This document shows positions 37,922 through 46,865 of a stretch of 64,000 nucleotides of DNA, piece by piece. The DNA lies in contig CAVVRF010000045.1 of NCBI GenBank assembly GCA_963750535.1, forward strand, positions 73,586 through 137,585. The letters are read 5' to 3'. This DNA is from JAKFWF01 sp963750535. GTDB lineage: Bacteria > Pseudomonadota > Alphaproteobacteria > Rhizobiales > Hyphomicrobiaceae. Both the position numbers and the translations under genes were made by a program. The notes beneath the pieces were generated by a model, which saw nothing but the letters and a program-made list of their open reading frames with translations, did no database searches and was not told where the DNA came from. Each line of letters starts with the position of its first letter. Position 1 is the first letter of the stretch.

Positions 37922-39342
37922 AGGCTCTCCAATCCGAACACGTTCGTCTCCAGGCCTGCGGCATGCAGGCACGACAGGTGCAGGTCGTTATTGCTGCGGC
38001 CGCCGGCGTCGACGATCCTGCCCGTCTTGAAGGCGCCGCCGGCCTGGCCGGCGACGATGAACGGGATGCCGGTCAAATAGTGACCGCTCGAGCTGTTGCT
38101 CCAGCACTCCATGCCAAGCACCACCGAGGAGTTGAACAGCGCCGACCGGCCGCCGCCATCGTCGATGCCTTTCAGCGCCTGCAGCAGAGCGGCGAACTTC
38201 TCCGAGTAGTACGTGTCGATCTTGACGAGGCCGTCGATGTCGCCGTTGTGCTCCAGCGTGTGGTGGGCCTTGTGGATGCCGCGGCTGGGCCAGGTCTGTC
38301 CGCTGGAGCCGCCCGACAAGGTGAAGGCTGCCACGCGGGTCAGGTCCATCTCGAAGGCGAGCTTGATGAGCGCGATCATCTGGTCGTGGACCGGCGAAAG
38401 CTGATCGAGGTTGTGCTTGTTGGCGCCGACCCCGCTCGGCCGCGTCAGCGAGGCGCACGGCTTGCCGGTCGACGGCGCCGCCGCATTGGATGTCTGGCGC
38501 GCAAGCTTTTCCGACTGGCTCCAGCTCTCGAGCATGCCGTCGAGTTTGCGGGCGTGCTCGGTATCCATTCCGAAGCGACGCTTGGCGTCCTTGATGTCGG
38601 CAACGATGAAATCGACGAGGCTCGCGCGGCTCGAGAGCGCCGCCGCGACCTTCGCCTCGTCGCCGCGCGGCTGGTTCGACTGCGCGACGCAGCTGCGGGC
38701 CGCGGCCTTCATCAGGAGATCGTAGACCTGGCCGGCGTCCTGCATCGGCTCGATCGCGTTGCCATGCCGCGTGTCGCCGCGGTCCCGGTTGCGGAACGAG
38801 ATGTAGCGGTTGCCGACGCCGACATGATCGGCGTCCGAATGTGCGCCGCCGCCGACATGCAGGCTGCCAAGCGGCAGGTCCTTCAAATCCGGCCGGGCCT
38901 TGTAGTGATTGGCGATGCGGATATCGATCAACTCGTGATCGGTATAGGCGAAATAGGCGTCTTTCTGCGTGTACCGGCAGCGATTGCCGGTGGTACAGCC
39001 GATCATGCCGGCGCCATGCTCCTCCTCGTAGCCGTCGCTCTTCGGACTGCCGCCATGGATGTTCATATTCTTGAACAGGATGAGGTCGGAGGCGTGCGGC
39101 TCGAGCGGCGCGATCGGAGTTCCGGCAAGATTGGCGAGCGACGCCGGCTTCGTCCGCGCCGGATAGTAGGCGCCGCCCTTGAAGAACATCACATAGCGCG
39201 GCGCTCGCGCGAATGGCGTTTCGGCAGCATACGCCATGCTCCTGAGCACCGGGTGCAGCAGCAGCGCCGAAAGGCCGCACGTCTTGATCAAATCGCGACG
39301 GCTGAGTTGGCCGGGCTTGGCTGTCATCGCTGTCTGCTCCAT
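37900..39342 (-). CDS. DUF1552 domain protein (Tat-like signal)
   Basis: A 480-residue protein starting MEQTAMTAKPGQLSRRDLIK with an SRRDLIKTCG twin-arginine-type signal, then RAPRYVMFFKGGAYYP and FKNMNIHGG. The DUF1552 core follows, with HGAGMIGCTTG, SSRASLVDFIVADIKDAKRRFG and SGGSSGQTWPSRGIHKAHHTLEHN. Family function is unknown; members are usually paired with DUF1592 proteins. The gene overlaps the downstream DUF1592 start by 22 bases, indicating co-expression. The ATG at 39327 is an alternative start. Confidence 0.85.
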   Translation of the reverse strand: MEQTAMTAKPGQLSRRDLIKTCGLSALLLHPVLRSMAYAAETPFARAPRYVMFFKGGAYYPARTKPASLANLAGTPIAPLEPHASDLILFKNMNIHGGSPKSDGYEEEHGAGMIGCTTGNRCRYTQKDAYFAYTDHELIDIRIANHYKARPDLKDLPLGSLHVGGGAHSDADHVGVGNRYISFRNRDRGDTRHGNAIEPMQDAGQVYDLLMKAAARSCVAQSNQPRGDEAKVAAALSSRASLVDFIVADIKDAKRRFGMDTEHARKLDGMLESWSQSEKLARQTSNAAAPSTGKPCASLTRPSGVGANKHNLDQLSPVHDQMIALIKLAFEMDLTRVAAFTLSGGSSGQTWPSRGIHKAHHTLEHNGDIDGLVKIDTYYSEKFAALLQALKGIDDGGGRSALFNSSVVLGMECWSNSSSGHYLTGIPFIVAGQAGGAFKTGRIVDAGGRSNNDLHLSCLHAAGLETNVFGLESLCRGPII

Positions 39343-39663
39343 GCTGCACGAGCGGGAAGATGCGCCGCTCCGGTGCCTACCCGCCTTCGCGTTACGCCGA
39401 CAGTCGCCTGCCCGATGGCCGAGGCGGTTGGGGGGGCTCAGTCCCGAATGGCATCGAGCGCATCATGCGGCAACCACTGCGAAAGGCCCGCAGCGTGCCA
39501 GACGCAACTCGATCCGGCGTCCGTGGCGGCATAATGGAGGCGGCGCGGCAATTGGGTGACGACTTGACGGCGGCTCGGCCTGCGCATGGCTGCCGATTTG
39601 GTACCGCGAGGTCGCAAGCCGCGAGTTCGCGTTGTTTGGAATACGAATCGGGATCGGGTGACC
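39343..39663. other. 321-base intergenic region
   Basis: Separates the divergent DUF1552 gene and arsenite transporter gene. I see no gene, repeat or recognised operator here; readings in all frames lack family similarity. It probably holds two promoters. No ArsR gene is close. Confidence 0.4.
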
Positions 39664-40710
39664 ATGTCGACTTTCGAACGCTACCTCACGCTCTGGGTCG
39701 GGCTGTGCATCGTCGCCGGCATCGCGCTCGGATGGCTGGCGCCGGGGTTGTTCCAGGCGATCGGCGGCGCCGAGATCGCCAAGGTCAATCTGCCGGTCGC
39801 GGCGCTGGTCTGGCTGATGATCATTCCGATGCTGGTCAGGATCGACTTCGCGGCCCTCTCGCGGGTCACCGAGCATTGGCGGGGGATCGGCGTCACCCTG
39901 TTCGTCAACTGGGCGGTGAAGCCGTTCTCGATGGCGCTGCTCGGCTGGTTGCTGATCGGTGGGCTGTTCAGGTCCTATCTGCCGCCGGACCAGATCAACA
40001 GCTACATCGCCGGCCTGATCCTGCTCGCCGCCGCGCCGTGCACGGCAATGGTATTCGTGTGGAGCAATCTATCCGGCGGTGAGCCGCATTTCACGCTGAG
40101 CCAGGTTGCGCTCAACGACGTCATCATGGTGTTCGCATTCGCCCCGATCGTCGGGCTGCTGCTCGGCCTGTCGGCGATCACCGTGCCCTGGCAGACGCTG
40201 CTGCTTTCAGTCGTGCTCTACATCGTGGTGCCGGTGATCATCGCGCAGATCGTGCGCCGGTCGGTGCTTGCCAGCCGCGGCGAGCCGGCACTGCGCTCGC
40301 TGCTAGCCAGGTTGCAGCCGCTGTCGCTCGCGGCCCTGCTCGCGACCCTCGTCCTGCTGTTCGGCTTCCAGGGCCAGCAGATCATTGCGCAGCCGCTGGT
40401 GATCGCAATCCTGGCGGTGCCGATCCTGATCCAGGTCTATTTCAACGCCGGCCTCGCCTACCTGCTCAATCGCGCCGCCGGGGAAGCGCATTGCGTCGCG
40501 GCACCGTCCGCCCTGATCGGCGCCAGCAACTTCTTCGAGCTGTCGGTTGCCGCCGCGATCAGCCTGTTCGGGTTCGATTCCGGCGCGGCGCTCGCAACCG
40601 TCGTCGGCGTGCTGATCGAGGTGCCGGTGATGCTCTCGGTGGTCAGGATCGTCAACCAGACACGGTCCTGGTACGAGAGCGGGACGGCCGCGCGGCAGCG
40701 CGCGTCATGA
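39664..40710 (+). CDS. ACR3-family arsenite efflux transporter
   Basis: A 348-residue inner-membrane protein with about ten helices. Family markers are YLTLWVGLCIVAGIALGW at the start, the conserved cysteine in LLAAAPCTAMVFVWSNLSGGEP and NDVIMVFAFAPIVG. Later come AAPSALIGASNFFELSVAAAISLFG and the C-terminal VLIEVPVMLSVVRI. ACR3 proteins extrude As(III) using the proton gradient. No arsenate reductase or ArsR regulator is visible beside it. The ATG at 39664 is chosen because the upstream 26 codons are polar and unconserved. It ends in a 6-base overlap with the convergent MFS gene. Confidence 0.92.
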   Translation: MSTFERYLTLWVGLCIVAGIALGWLAPGLFQAIGGAEIAKVNLPVAALVWLMIIPMLVRIDFAALSRVTEHWRGIGVTLFVNWAVKPFSMALLGWLLIGGLFRSYLPPDQINSYIAGLILLAAAPCTAMVFVWSNLSGGEPHFTLSQVALNDVIMVFAFAPIVGLLLGLSAITVPWQTLLLSVVLYIVVPVIIAQIVRRSVLASRGEPALRSLLARLQPLSLAALLATLVLLFGFQGQQIIAQPLVIAILAVPILIQVYFNAGLAYLLNRAAGEAHCVAAPSALIGASNFFELSVAAAISLFGFDSGAALATVVGVLIEVPVMLSVVRIVNQTRSWYESGTAARQRAS

Positions 40711-41892
40711 CGGGCTGCGCAGCAACTGCAGCGTTGCCAGCAAGGCGAGCGCGGCAAGCACGACGAAGCTGAACGACAGCGTGCCGATGGCGGCCGCCGC
40801 GGCAATGATCGCCGGGCCGATCAGCAATCCGGCATAGCTTGCGGTCAGGACAGCTCCAGTTGCCTCCGCGACACGGTCGGGCGGAGCCAGCCGCGCGAGC
40901 TCGGCGAGGAATACGCCATTCCACCCGCTCGCGGTCAGGCCGAACAGGAATGCCACGATCACCAGCAGGGGGTATCCGAGGCCTGGACCGGCAAGCGCCA
41001 TCGTCGTCGCCGCCGCGCTCATCCCGAAGCCGATGCCGGCGAGCAGCGTGCGCGACGGCACCGCCCTGGTCGCGACCAGCCCCCAGAACAGGCGTCCCAC
41101 CAATCCGCCGAACTGCGCGATCGCCAGTAGTACGCCCGCCGCGACGTGATCGAGGGCGAGGCGCTCGACAGCGAAAGTGACGAGAAACGCATTGAGGCCG
41201 AGTTGCATCGACGCGAACGGCAGCGACAGCAGCGCCAGCGCCCGCAAGGGCGGCTGCTGCCACACCATCCGGCCGGCGGCGCGGAAATCGAGTGCCTGGG
41301 CTTGTCCTCGCGCGACGCCGTCGTAGCGCCCGCTCATCGACCAGAACACTACGATCCCGACGGCGCCGATCGCACCGATAAGCCAGAAACCTGCCTCGGG
41401 CGCGCTCAGCGCAATGAGTGGCAGCGTCACCGATCCGATCATGGCGCCGATCTGGTTGCCGGTTTGCCGGATGGAAAAGATCAGCGGACGCTGCTGCGGC
41501 GTCGCGAGCTTCGACAGGAGCGTCGAGCTGGCCGGCGTCTCCGGACCGAATGCAAGGCCGATCAGCAGCCCGGCGATGAACAAGGCCAGGCTGCCGCCGA
41601 CACTCGCCACGGCCATGCCGCACACCACCGCGAGCGCGCACAATGCCGCGACCCGGCACGGGCCGATCCGGCGCGCGAGCTGCCCGCCATAGAGCGACGT
41701 CGCCATGCCGACGGCGCAGAAGGTTGTCGTGAAGATGCTGACCTCGCGAACGCCAATCGCCAGTTTCGGCGCCAGCACGCCCGGCGAGAACTGCGCCAGC
41801 GAGACGAGCGCCTGCAGCGCCGTCATCGCCGCGAGGGCAGGCCACAACGAAGGCATCTCCGGACTGGCGCCGGCCGGATGCTTCGCTATCAT
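40705..41892 (-). CDS. MFS transporter
   Basis: A roughly 395-residue transporter with twelve predicted helices in two six-helix bundles. The inter-domain loop has FSIRQTGNQIGAMIG in helix 4/5, and the second half includes GQAQALDFRAAGRMVWQ before the seventh helix. The likely start is the ATG at 41892 or the ATG at 41856 (MPSLWPALAAM), because a longer start would collide with the divergent uraH start. Substrate unknown; the neighbouring uraH would be consistent with a purine-derivative transporter, but only by location. Confidence 0.85.
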   Translation of the reverse strand: MIAKHPAGASPEMPSLWPALAAMTALQALVSLAQFSPGVLAPKLAIGVREVSIFTTTFCAVGMATSLYGGQLARRIGPCRVAALCALAVVCGMAVASVGGSLALFIAGLLIGLAFGPETPASSTLLSKLATPQQRPLIFSIRQTGNQIGAMIGSVTLPLIALSAPEAGFWLIGAIGAVGIVVFWSMSGRYDGVARGQAQALDFRAAGRMVWQQPPLRALALLSLPFASMQLGLNAFLVTFAVERLALDHVAAGVLLAIAQFGGLVGRLFWGLVATRAVPSRTLLAGIGFGMSAAATTMALAGPGLGYPLLVIVAFLFGLTASGWNGVFLAELARLAPPDRVAEATGAVLTASYAGLLIGPAIIAAAAAIGTLSFSFVVLAALALLATLQLLRSPS

Positions 41893-41918
41893 GCGCGCGC
41901 ACCAATGGAGCACGCACC

Positions 41919-42266
41919 ATGCCAGGAATTTCCGTTCATGCCGTCGATGTCGCGAGGGGCGTACCGGCCGCCGGCATGCGGGTCGAGATCTTCTCGCTCG
42001 CGCCGAGCCGACGCCTGATCGCCGAAGGCATCCTCGCGGCTGCCGGCGCGCTCACGCATCCGATCACGAGCACGCGGCTCGATCCGGGCCCCTACGAGGT
42101 GGTGTTTCATGCAGGTGCCTTCTTCGCGGCGAATGGCGTGGCGCAAGCAAGTCCCCCGTTTTTCGGCGAGGTTCCGTTCCGGTTCAACATCGCTGATCCC
42201 GACCAGCACTATCACCTGCCGATGAAGATCACGCCATGGGGGTTCTCGCTCTACCGGGGCAGCTAG
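41919..42266 (+). CDS. uraH: 5-hydroxyisourate hydrolase (transthyretin-like)
   Basis: A 115-residue member of the transthyretin-related HIU-hydrolase family, which converts 5-hydroxyisourate to OHCU in uric acid degradation. It starts MPGISVHAVDVARGVPAAGM, carries the conserved HAVD at the N-terminus, DPGPYEVVFHAGAFF in the middle and the diagnostic C-terminal YRGS. The fold needs tetramers. It is divergent from the MFS gene and tail-to-tail (4-base overlap) with an ABC permease gene; the PuuE-type allantoinase lies 5 kb away. No OHCU decarboxylase gene is in the window. Confidence 0.93.
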   Translation: MPGISVHAVDVARGVPAAGMRVEIFSLAPSRRLIAEGILAAAGALTHPITSTRLDPGPYEVVFHAGAFFAANGVAQASPPFFGEVPFRFNIADPDQHYHLPMKITPWGFSLYRGS

Positions 42267-43075
42267 CGGATCCGGCGCGACAGCCCGGCGACGCGCTCCA
42301 TCACGATCAGCGCAATGATCGTGATCGCGATCATCACTCCTGAAACGGCTGCGATCGTCACGTCGAGGCGGCCTTCGAGATCCTGCCACATGCGGATCGG
42401 CAGCATGTCGGTGCGCGCATCGCGCAGGAACAGGGAAACCGGCACGTTGTCGAACGACGACATGAAGGCGATGAAGGCACCGGCGAGAATGCCTGGCCTG
42501 ATCAGCGGCAGCGTCACGCGCCGGAACGTGTAGAGCTTCGATGCTCCGAGGCTCGCCGAGCTTTCGAGCAGCGTCGGGTTGAGCTGCGCCAGCGCCGCCA
42601 CCGTCGTGCGCACGACGTAGGGCACGCAGACGATCATGTGGCCGATCACCAGGGTCAGCGGCGAGATCGGCAATCCGACGAGCGAGAAGAACATCAGCGA
42701 GGCGAGGCCGAAGGCAAGTGCCGGCAGCACCAACGGTGACATGAAGAGGCTGTCGAGCAGCCGCGCCGTCCACTTCTCCGACCGGGCGATGGCGAGCGCC
42801 GCGGCAACCCCGAGCACGACGGCGAGCACTGTCGTCCAAAGCGCCACCTTGAAGCTGTTGGCGGCGGCGAAGTGCAGCTGCCAGGCATCCATGAGCGCCG
42901 CATACCAGCGCAGCGAATAGCCCGGTGGCGGGAACTTCAGGGAGAAGCCCGACGTGAAGGAGACGATGATCACGACCAGCGTCGGCAGCATCAGCAGCAG
43001 GAAGCACAGCCCCGCCAGCCCCCACATCGTGGTCTTGAAGCTCAGCGCCTCGAGACTGCTCCTCTGCCGTGTCAT
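42263..43075 (-). CDS. polyamine-type ABC transporter permease (PotC-like)
   Basis: A 270-residue permease with six helices (LCFLLLMLPTLVVIIVSF at the start) and the coupling loop LLESSASLGASKLYTFRRVTLP. The motif SLRWYAALMDAWQ before helix 2 is typical of PotC-type permeases. It pairs with the permease at 43373 and the ATPase and binding protein upstream. The gap to the preceding permease gene, about 300 bases, is unusually long for an operon and holds a nested palindrome. Confidence 0.9.
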   Translation of the reverse strand: MTRQRSSLEALSFKTTMWGLAGLCFLLLMLPTLVVIIVSFTSGFSLKFPPPGYSLRWYAALMDAWQLHFAAANSFKVALWTTVLAVVLGVAAALAIARSEKWTARLLDSLFMSPLVLPALAFGLASLMFFSLVGLPISPLTLVIGHMIVCVPYVVRTTVAALAQLNPTLLESSASLGASKLYTFRRVTLPLIRPGILAGAFIAFMSSFDNVPVSLFLRDARTDMLPIRMWQDLEGRLDVTIAAVSGVMIAITIIALIVMERVAGLSRRIR

Positions 43076-43139
43076 GGCGTGTCCTCACGAATGGCACAGC
43101 CACACCACTGGCCGCTGCCGGCCGACGCCCCCACCTCAG

Positions 43140-43300
43140 GCGTTCCCGGAAAGCCCGCTGCAGCGGGCTTGTCCGGGATCTTTGCCTGCCGGAGTCGATC
43201 GGCATGGTCCCCCACCCGCAGCGGTAAAGATCCCGGCTCGCGCGCGGAAATTGCGTCTCGCACGAGCCGGCACACGCCGGCCGCGCTTGGCCGGGAACGC
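43140..43300. repeat. nested palindromic element between two permease genes
   Basis: Three nested or adjacent inverted repeats: outer arms GCGTTCCCGG (43140-43149) and CCGGGAACGC (43291-43300); inner arms CCGGGATCTTTGCC (43173-43186) and GGTAAAGATCCCGG (43223-43236), 13 of 14 matching; and the perfect palindrome GCCCGCTGCAGCGGGC (43153-43168). The 297-base gap (43076-43372) otherwise has no gene. It looks like a REP/BIME-type or miniature mobile element and may form a large hairpin in the mRNA. Confidence 0.75.
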
Positions 43301-43372
43301 GGGGGGAGGGAGGTGGGCCGCCAGCGCTGGCTGTGGTGATGCACGAATGTGAACGGCGGCCGCGCATTATGC

Positions 43373-44233
43373 TCAGCCATGGGCGTAGCCCTTCGACAGG
43401 CGGCCCAGCACGTTGAACAGCGACACCGCCGCCAGCACCGCGCACAGGAAGATGATCGAGATCGCCGCCGCGAACGGCCAGTTATTGAGCGTGGACGACT
43501 GCTGATAGATGTACATCGGCATGAACAGCATCTGGCCGCCGCCGACCAGCGTCTGGGTGATGAAGGCGGTGATCGCGGCGGCGTAGGTCAGCAGACAGCC
43601 GGCGATGATCCCCGGCAGCGTCAGCGGCAGGATCACCCGCCGGAACGTGCGCCATTGCCCGGCACCGAGCGCCACCGACGCATCGAGCAGGTTGGGATCG
43701 ATGCGCGACAGCGCGGTGATCAGCGGCATCACCATCAGCGGCATCTGCACCTGGGCGAGCGCGACGATCATGCCACCCTCGGTATAGAGCAGCTTCAGCG
43801 GCGCATCGATGACGCCGATCGCCGATAGCGCGGAGTTGACGATGCCTTGCCGGCCGAGAATGACGATCCACGAGAACGTCCGCACCACCACGCTGGTCAA
43901 CAGCGGCAGCAGGATGACAAGCATCAGGATCGCTTGCGCCCAGCGCGGCACGCGCACGTAGACCCAGGCCATCGGCAGGCCGAGCAGCAGGCACAGCAGC
44001 GTCACCTCGACGCCGATCCACAGCGTGTGGCCGAGCACCTGGAGCGAGAAAGGATCGAGCAGGAACTTGGCGTACTGCGTGAAGCCGAGCGCCTTCATGC
44101 TCTCATCGGTATGCAGGCTGACGTAGAGGAGAATGGCCAGCGGCGCGAGGAAGAACACCATGAAGAAGCCCGCCAGGGGCAAGGCGAGCTTGAGGTCGTA
44201 GGTCGTGGAGTCGATGTCGGTCGATGCGGCCAT
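43373..44233 (-). CDS. polyamine-type ABC transporter permease (PotB-like)
   Basis: A roughly 286-residue permease with six helices (LALPLAGFFMVFFLAPLAILLYV at the start) and the EAA loop LLDASVALGAGQWRTFRRVILP. It has the sequence VVVRTFSWIVILGRQGIVNSAL, characteristic of PotB-type permeases. The ATG at 44233 (MAASTDIDS) is preferred over reading from 44269, because the upstream residues fall at the edge of the repeat-containing spacer. Confidence 0.9.
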   Translation of the reverse strand: MAASTDIDSTTYDLKLALPLAGFFMVFFLAPLAILLYVSLHTDESMKALGFTQYAKFLLDPFSLQVLGHTLWIGVEVTLLCLLLGLPMAWVYVRVPRWAQAILMLVILLPLLTSVVVRTFSWIVILGRQGIVNSALSAIGVIDAPLKLLYTEGGMIVALAQVQMPLMVMPLITALSRIDPNLLDASVALGAGQWRTFRRVILPLTLPGIIAGCLLTYAAAITAFITQTLVGGGQMLFMPMYIYQQSSTLNNWPFAAAISIIFLCAVLAAVSLFNVLGRLSKGYAHG

Positions 44234-44272
44234 GGTTGATCCGATAAAGGCTTGAGCGGTCGGTCTCAAATT

Positions 44273-44466
44273 CCCCTCTCCCCCGCCCCTTCGGGGGAGA
44301 GGGTCAGGGTGAGGGGCCGCAACACGGAGAAAGAAGCAACAGCGAACCAGGCAAGTTCAATTGAAGTAGCGCGATCATAGGTTCGAGCAAGCGGCCGCCC
44401 CTCACCCTCGGACCGCCCTTCCGGGCGATCCTCTGCCCTCTCCCCCGAAGCGGCGGGGGAGAGGGC
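44273..44466. repeat. pair of C-rich REP-like hairpins in opposite orientation
   Basis: The first element (44273-44317) starts with CCCCTCTCCCCC and its complement, followed by GGGTCAGGGTGAGGGGC. The second (44397-44466) has the reverse order: GCCCCTCACCCTC, then a hairpin GCCCTCTCCCCC/GGGGGAGAGGGC at 44435-44466. They face each other across about 80 bases between the binding-protein and permease genes. This is a repeat type widespread in proteobacterial genomes; it may act on mRNA stability within the operon. Confidence 0.85.
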
Positions 44467-44472
44467 AAAGCC

Positions 44473-45519
44473 TCAAAGCTTGATCTCGCGGTTGAACTTC
44501 TCGATCCAGCCCGCACGCTGCTGGTTGATCTTCTTCCAGTCCTGGAACACGAACTTCGACTTCATGTCGGCGTGATCCTTGGCCAGCACCTTGGCGATCT
44601 CGCCGCCCATCTTGACCTTGGTGTTGGTCGGCACGATCAGGTAGGGGCTATCCATCAGCTTCGCCTGCACCTCGGGCGACAGCGCGGCGTCGATCAGCTT
44701 CGCGGCCATCTCCTTGTTCGGCGAATTCTTGACGATGTGGATCGTGGTCTTGAAGGCGATCGCGCCTTCCTTCGGCGCCACGAACTCGACCGGCACGCCG
44801 CGCGCCTTGAGGATCTGGATCGCGTTGAAATTGCCCGGCCCGATGTCGATCTGGCCCTGCTGGTAGAGGGTGGCGAGCGCGCCCGGATTGGCGGCGACGG
44901 CGGCCAGGTTGGGCTTGAGCTCCTCGATCGCCTTGAAGCCGGCATCGACATTGGCCTCGCTGCCGCCGCGCATGCGCGCGATCTCGACCAGCCAGCCGGT
45001 GCCGAGTGTCGAGTTGAGGTTGGTGATGCCGACCCGCCCCTTGTACTCGGGCTTCCAGATGTCGGTCCACGACGTCGGCGGGGTCTTCACCTTTTCGGGG
45101 TTGTAGGTGAGGCCGACGACCTGGAAAAACGGCGCCGGGCCGGTTTCGGCCTGGGCATCGGGGATCAGGTCCTTGTAGTGGGCGGACGAGGCGATCGGGA
45201 ACGGCTCGACGAGGCCCTGATCGATCGCGACCAGCGCCGGACCGGGATCGTGCAGCATCACGTCGATCGGCGGGTTGGCGAGCGCCGCCTTCACCTTCGC
45301 GATCTGGTCGACCGACAGCATCGGGTCAAGCGTGATCTCGGCATTGTTGTTGGCCTTGCGGAACGCCGGCACCAGCACGTCCTTGTGCGCCTCCTCCCAG
45401 CTGCCGGTGAAGGTCGCGAACACCAGGCGCCGCGCCTGGGCGCGACTGATGCCGGGAAAGGCATGCATGGCTGCGAGCGCTAGTGCGCTCGTCATGAGAT
45501 TGCGCCGGTCGAATTGCAT
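44473..45519 (-). CDS. polyamine-type ABC transporter substrate-binding protein
   Basis: A 348-residue exported binding protein (SBP_bac_1/PotD-like). The signal is twin-arginine-like: MQFDRRNLMTSALALAAMHAFPG, cleaved after SRAQA. The mature protein has TFTGSWEEAHKDVLVPAFRKANN, PEKVKTPPTSWTDIWKPEYKGRVG and a C-terminal ending FNREIKL. Ligand unknown; gene location beside uraH and puuE suggests a ureide or purine derivative rather than a polyamine, by inference. Confidence 0.88.
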   Translation of the reverse strand: MQFDRRNLMTSALALAAMHAFPGISRAQARRLVFATFTGSWEEAHKDVLVPAFRKANNNAEITLDPMLSVDQIAKVKAALANPPIDVMLHDPGPALVAIDQGLVEPFPIASSAHYKDLIPDAQAETGPAPFFQVVGLTYNPEKVKTPPTSWTDIWKPEYKGRVGITNLNSTLGTGWLVEIARMRGGSEANVDAGFKAIEELKPNLAAVAANPGALATLYQQGQIDIGPGNFNAIQILKARGVPVEFVAPKEGAIAFKTTIHIVKNSPNKEMAAKLIDAALSPEVQAKLMDSPYLIVPTNTKVKMGGEIAKVLAKDHADMKSKFVFQDWKKINQQRAGWIEKFNREIKL

Positions 45520-45550
45520 CGTGGTTGATTCCCCTGTTTTGCCTGGACGG

Positions 45551-46669
45551 TCAGTGCAATCGAAATACAGTGGCGGCGCGTGGCGAGGTCGGCGCCAGGT
45601 TCACCTTCGTGCCGGCGGCCAGCGGCTCCGCTCCCGCCTCGCGCGGCTGCGCAACCTTCAGCGATGCGCCACTCGGCAGCCGCACCTCGTGAACGATGAC
45701 CGCGCCTAGCGGCAGCCCGATCTCGACCACGCCTTCGATGCCGCCCGCGCTGCCGGTGATGCGCAGTTGCTCGGGTCTGACGCAGGCGACGACGCGATCG
45801 CCAACAGCCGGCGGCTCGGCGGTCGCGCGCGCCGCCAGCGTCACGCCGCCGGCGAGTGCTACGTCGACGTCGTTGCCGCTTGCGGCCCTGACCGTTCCTT
45901 CGAGGACATTGGCGGCGCCGACGAATTTATTGACGAACAGCGTGCGCGGCCGATCGTAGATCTCCGACGGCGTGCCGAACTGCTCCAGCCGGCCCTGGTT
46001 GAAGACCGCCACCCGATCCGCCATCGACAGTGCCTCCTCCTGATCGTGCGTGACGATCAGGGTCGTGGTGCCGGACAGCCGCTGGATGCGCTTGATCTCG
46101 ATCTGCATGTCGAGTCGCAGGTTCTTGTCGAGGGCGGCGAACGGCTCGTCGAGCAGCAGCACCGCCGGCCGCACCGCCAAGGCCCGGGCAAGCGCCACGC
46201 GCTGCTGCTGCCCGCCGGACATTTCCCTTGGATAGCGCCCGGCGAACGCCTGCAGCTGCACCAGCGCCAGCATCTCCTCGACCCGCGCCGCGGTCGCTTG
46301 TCGCGGCGAGCCGCGCGCCTCGAGACCGTACGCGACATTTTGCGCCGCTGTCATATGCGGGAACAGCGCGTAGTTCTGGAAGACGATCCCCACCGCGCGC
46401 TTGTTCGGCGGCAGATGGTCGACCACGTCGCCACCGATCCGGATCCGCCCTTCCGACTGGCTGATGAAACCGCCGATCGCCCGCAACAGCGTGGTCTTGC
46501 CGCAACCCGACGGACCGAGCAGCGCGACAAGCTCGCCGCCGTTGACGTCGAGATCGATGCTGTCGACCGCCTTCGAGGTCCCGTATCGATGCGTCACGCC
46601 CTCGATGCGCAGAGCCTGCCCCACGGCTGCGGCGGGTCGGCGCGGCTGGTCATCGAAGCGCTTCTGCAT
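45551..46669 (-). CDS. polyamine-type ABC transporter ATP-binding protein (PotA-like, TOBE)
   Basis: A 372-residue ATPase with Walker A LLGPSGCGKTTLL, Q-loop VFQNYALFPHM, signature MSGGQQQRVALARALA, Walker B LLLDEPFAALD and H-loop VTHDQEEALSMADRVAV. A C-terminal TOBE-type domain follows (VRPEQLRITGSAGG, ending RAATVFRLH). The ATG at 46669 is chosen; 46699 is an alternative. It is the first gene of the four-gene importer operon and is divergent from puuE across a 250-base region with palindromes. Confidence 0.92.
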   Translation of the reverse strand: MQKRFDDQPRRPAAAVGQALRIEGVTHRYGTSKAVDSIDLDVNGGELVALLGPSGCGKTTLLRAIGGFISQSEGRIRIGGDVVDHLPPNKRAVGIVFQNYALFPHMTAAQNVAYGLEARGSPRQATAARVEEMLALVQLQAFAGRYPREMSGGQQQRVALARALAVRPAVLLLDEPFAALDKNLRLDMQIEIKRIQRLSGTTTLIVTHDQEEALSMADRVAVFNQGRLEQFGTPSEIYDRPRTLFVNKFVGAANVLEGTVRAASGNDVDVALAGGVTLAARATAEPPAVGDRVVACVRPEQLRITGSAGGIEGVVEIGLPLGAVIVHEVRLPSGASLKVAQPREAGAEPLAAGTKVNLAPTSPRAATVFRLH

Positions 46670-46750
46670 CGGTAAGGGGCACCCGTCCTTCGGGAACATG
46701 GATGCCGAACGCTAGCACTGCCTATGCATTTGGCAAACGCCGTTCCCTGT

Positions 46751-46768
46751 CCATTGAATGTGCAATGG
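46751..46768. promoter_or_regulatory. palindromic site CCATTG-N6-CAATGG, possible operator
   Basis: Perfect 6-bp arms CCATTG and CAATGG lie in the divergent region between the ABC importer operon and puuE. The core CATTGAATGTGCA resembles the second palindrome 98 bases away, which has CATTGAACATGCA. This may be a binding site of a dimeric regulator. Confidence 0.45.
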
Positions 46769-46848
46769 CGGTGTATTTGGCGGGCACATGCCGAATGCAC
46801 GGGCAGGCCGGCTTGATTTTTTGGCTGCTCGCCGCGTTGCCTCCCGAC

Positions 46849-46865
46849 GTGCATTGAACATGCAC
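46849..46865. promoter_or_regulatory. palindromic site GTGCAT-N5-ATGCAC, possible operator
   Basis: Perfect 6-bp arms GTGCAT and ATGCAC around TGAAC, 55 bases upstream of the puuE ATG. It shares the CATTGAA and TGCA elements with the site at 46751. The TTTGGC motif also recurs in the region (near 46730, 46775 and 46870). Probably a regulatory region for both divergent transcripts. Confidence 0.45.

Noticed and set aside
43072..43380. Minus-strand reading of 102 residues between the two permease genes
   Set aside because: It lies inside the nested palindromic element and has no similarity; its frame is explained by the repeat.
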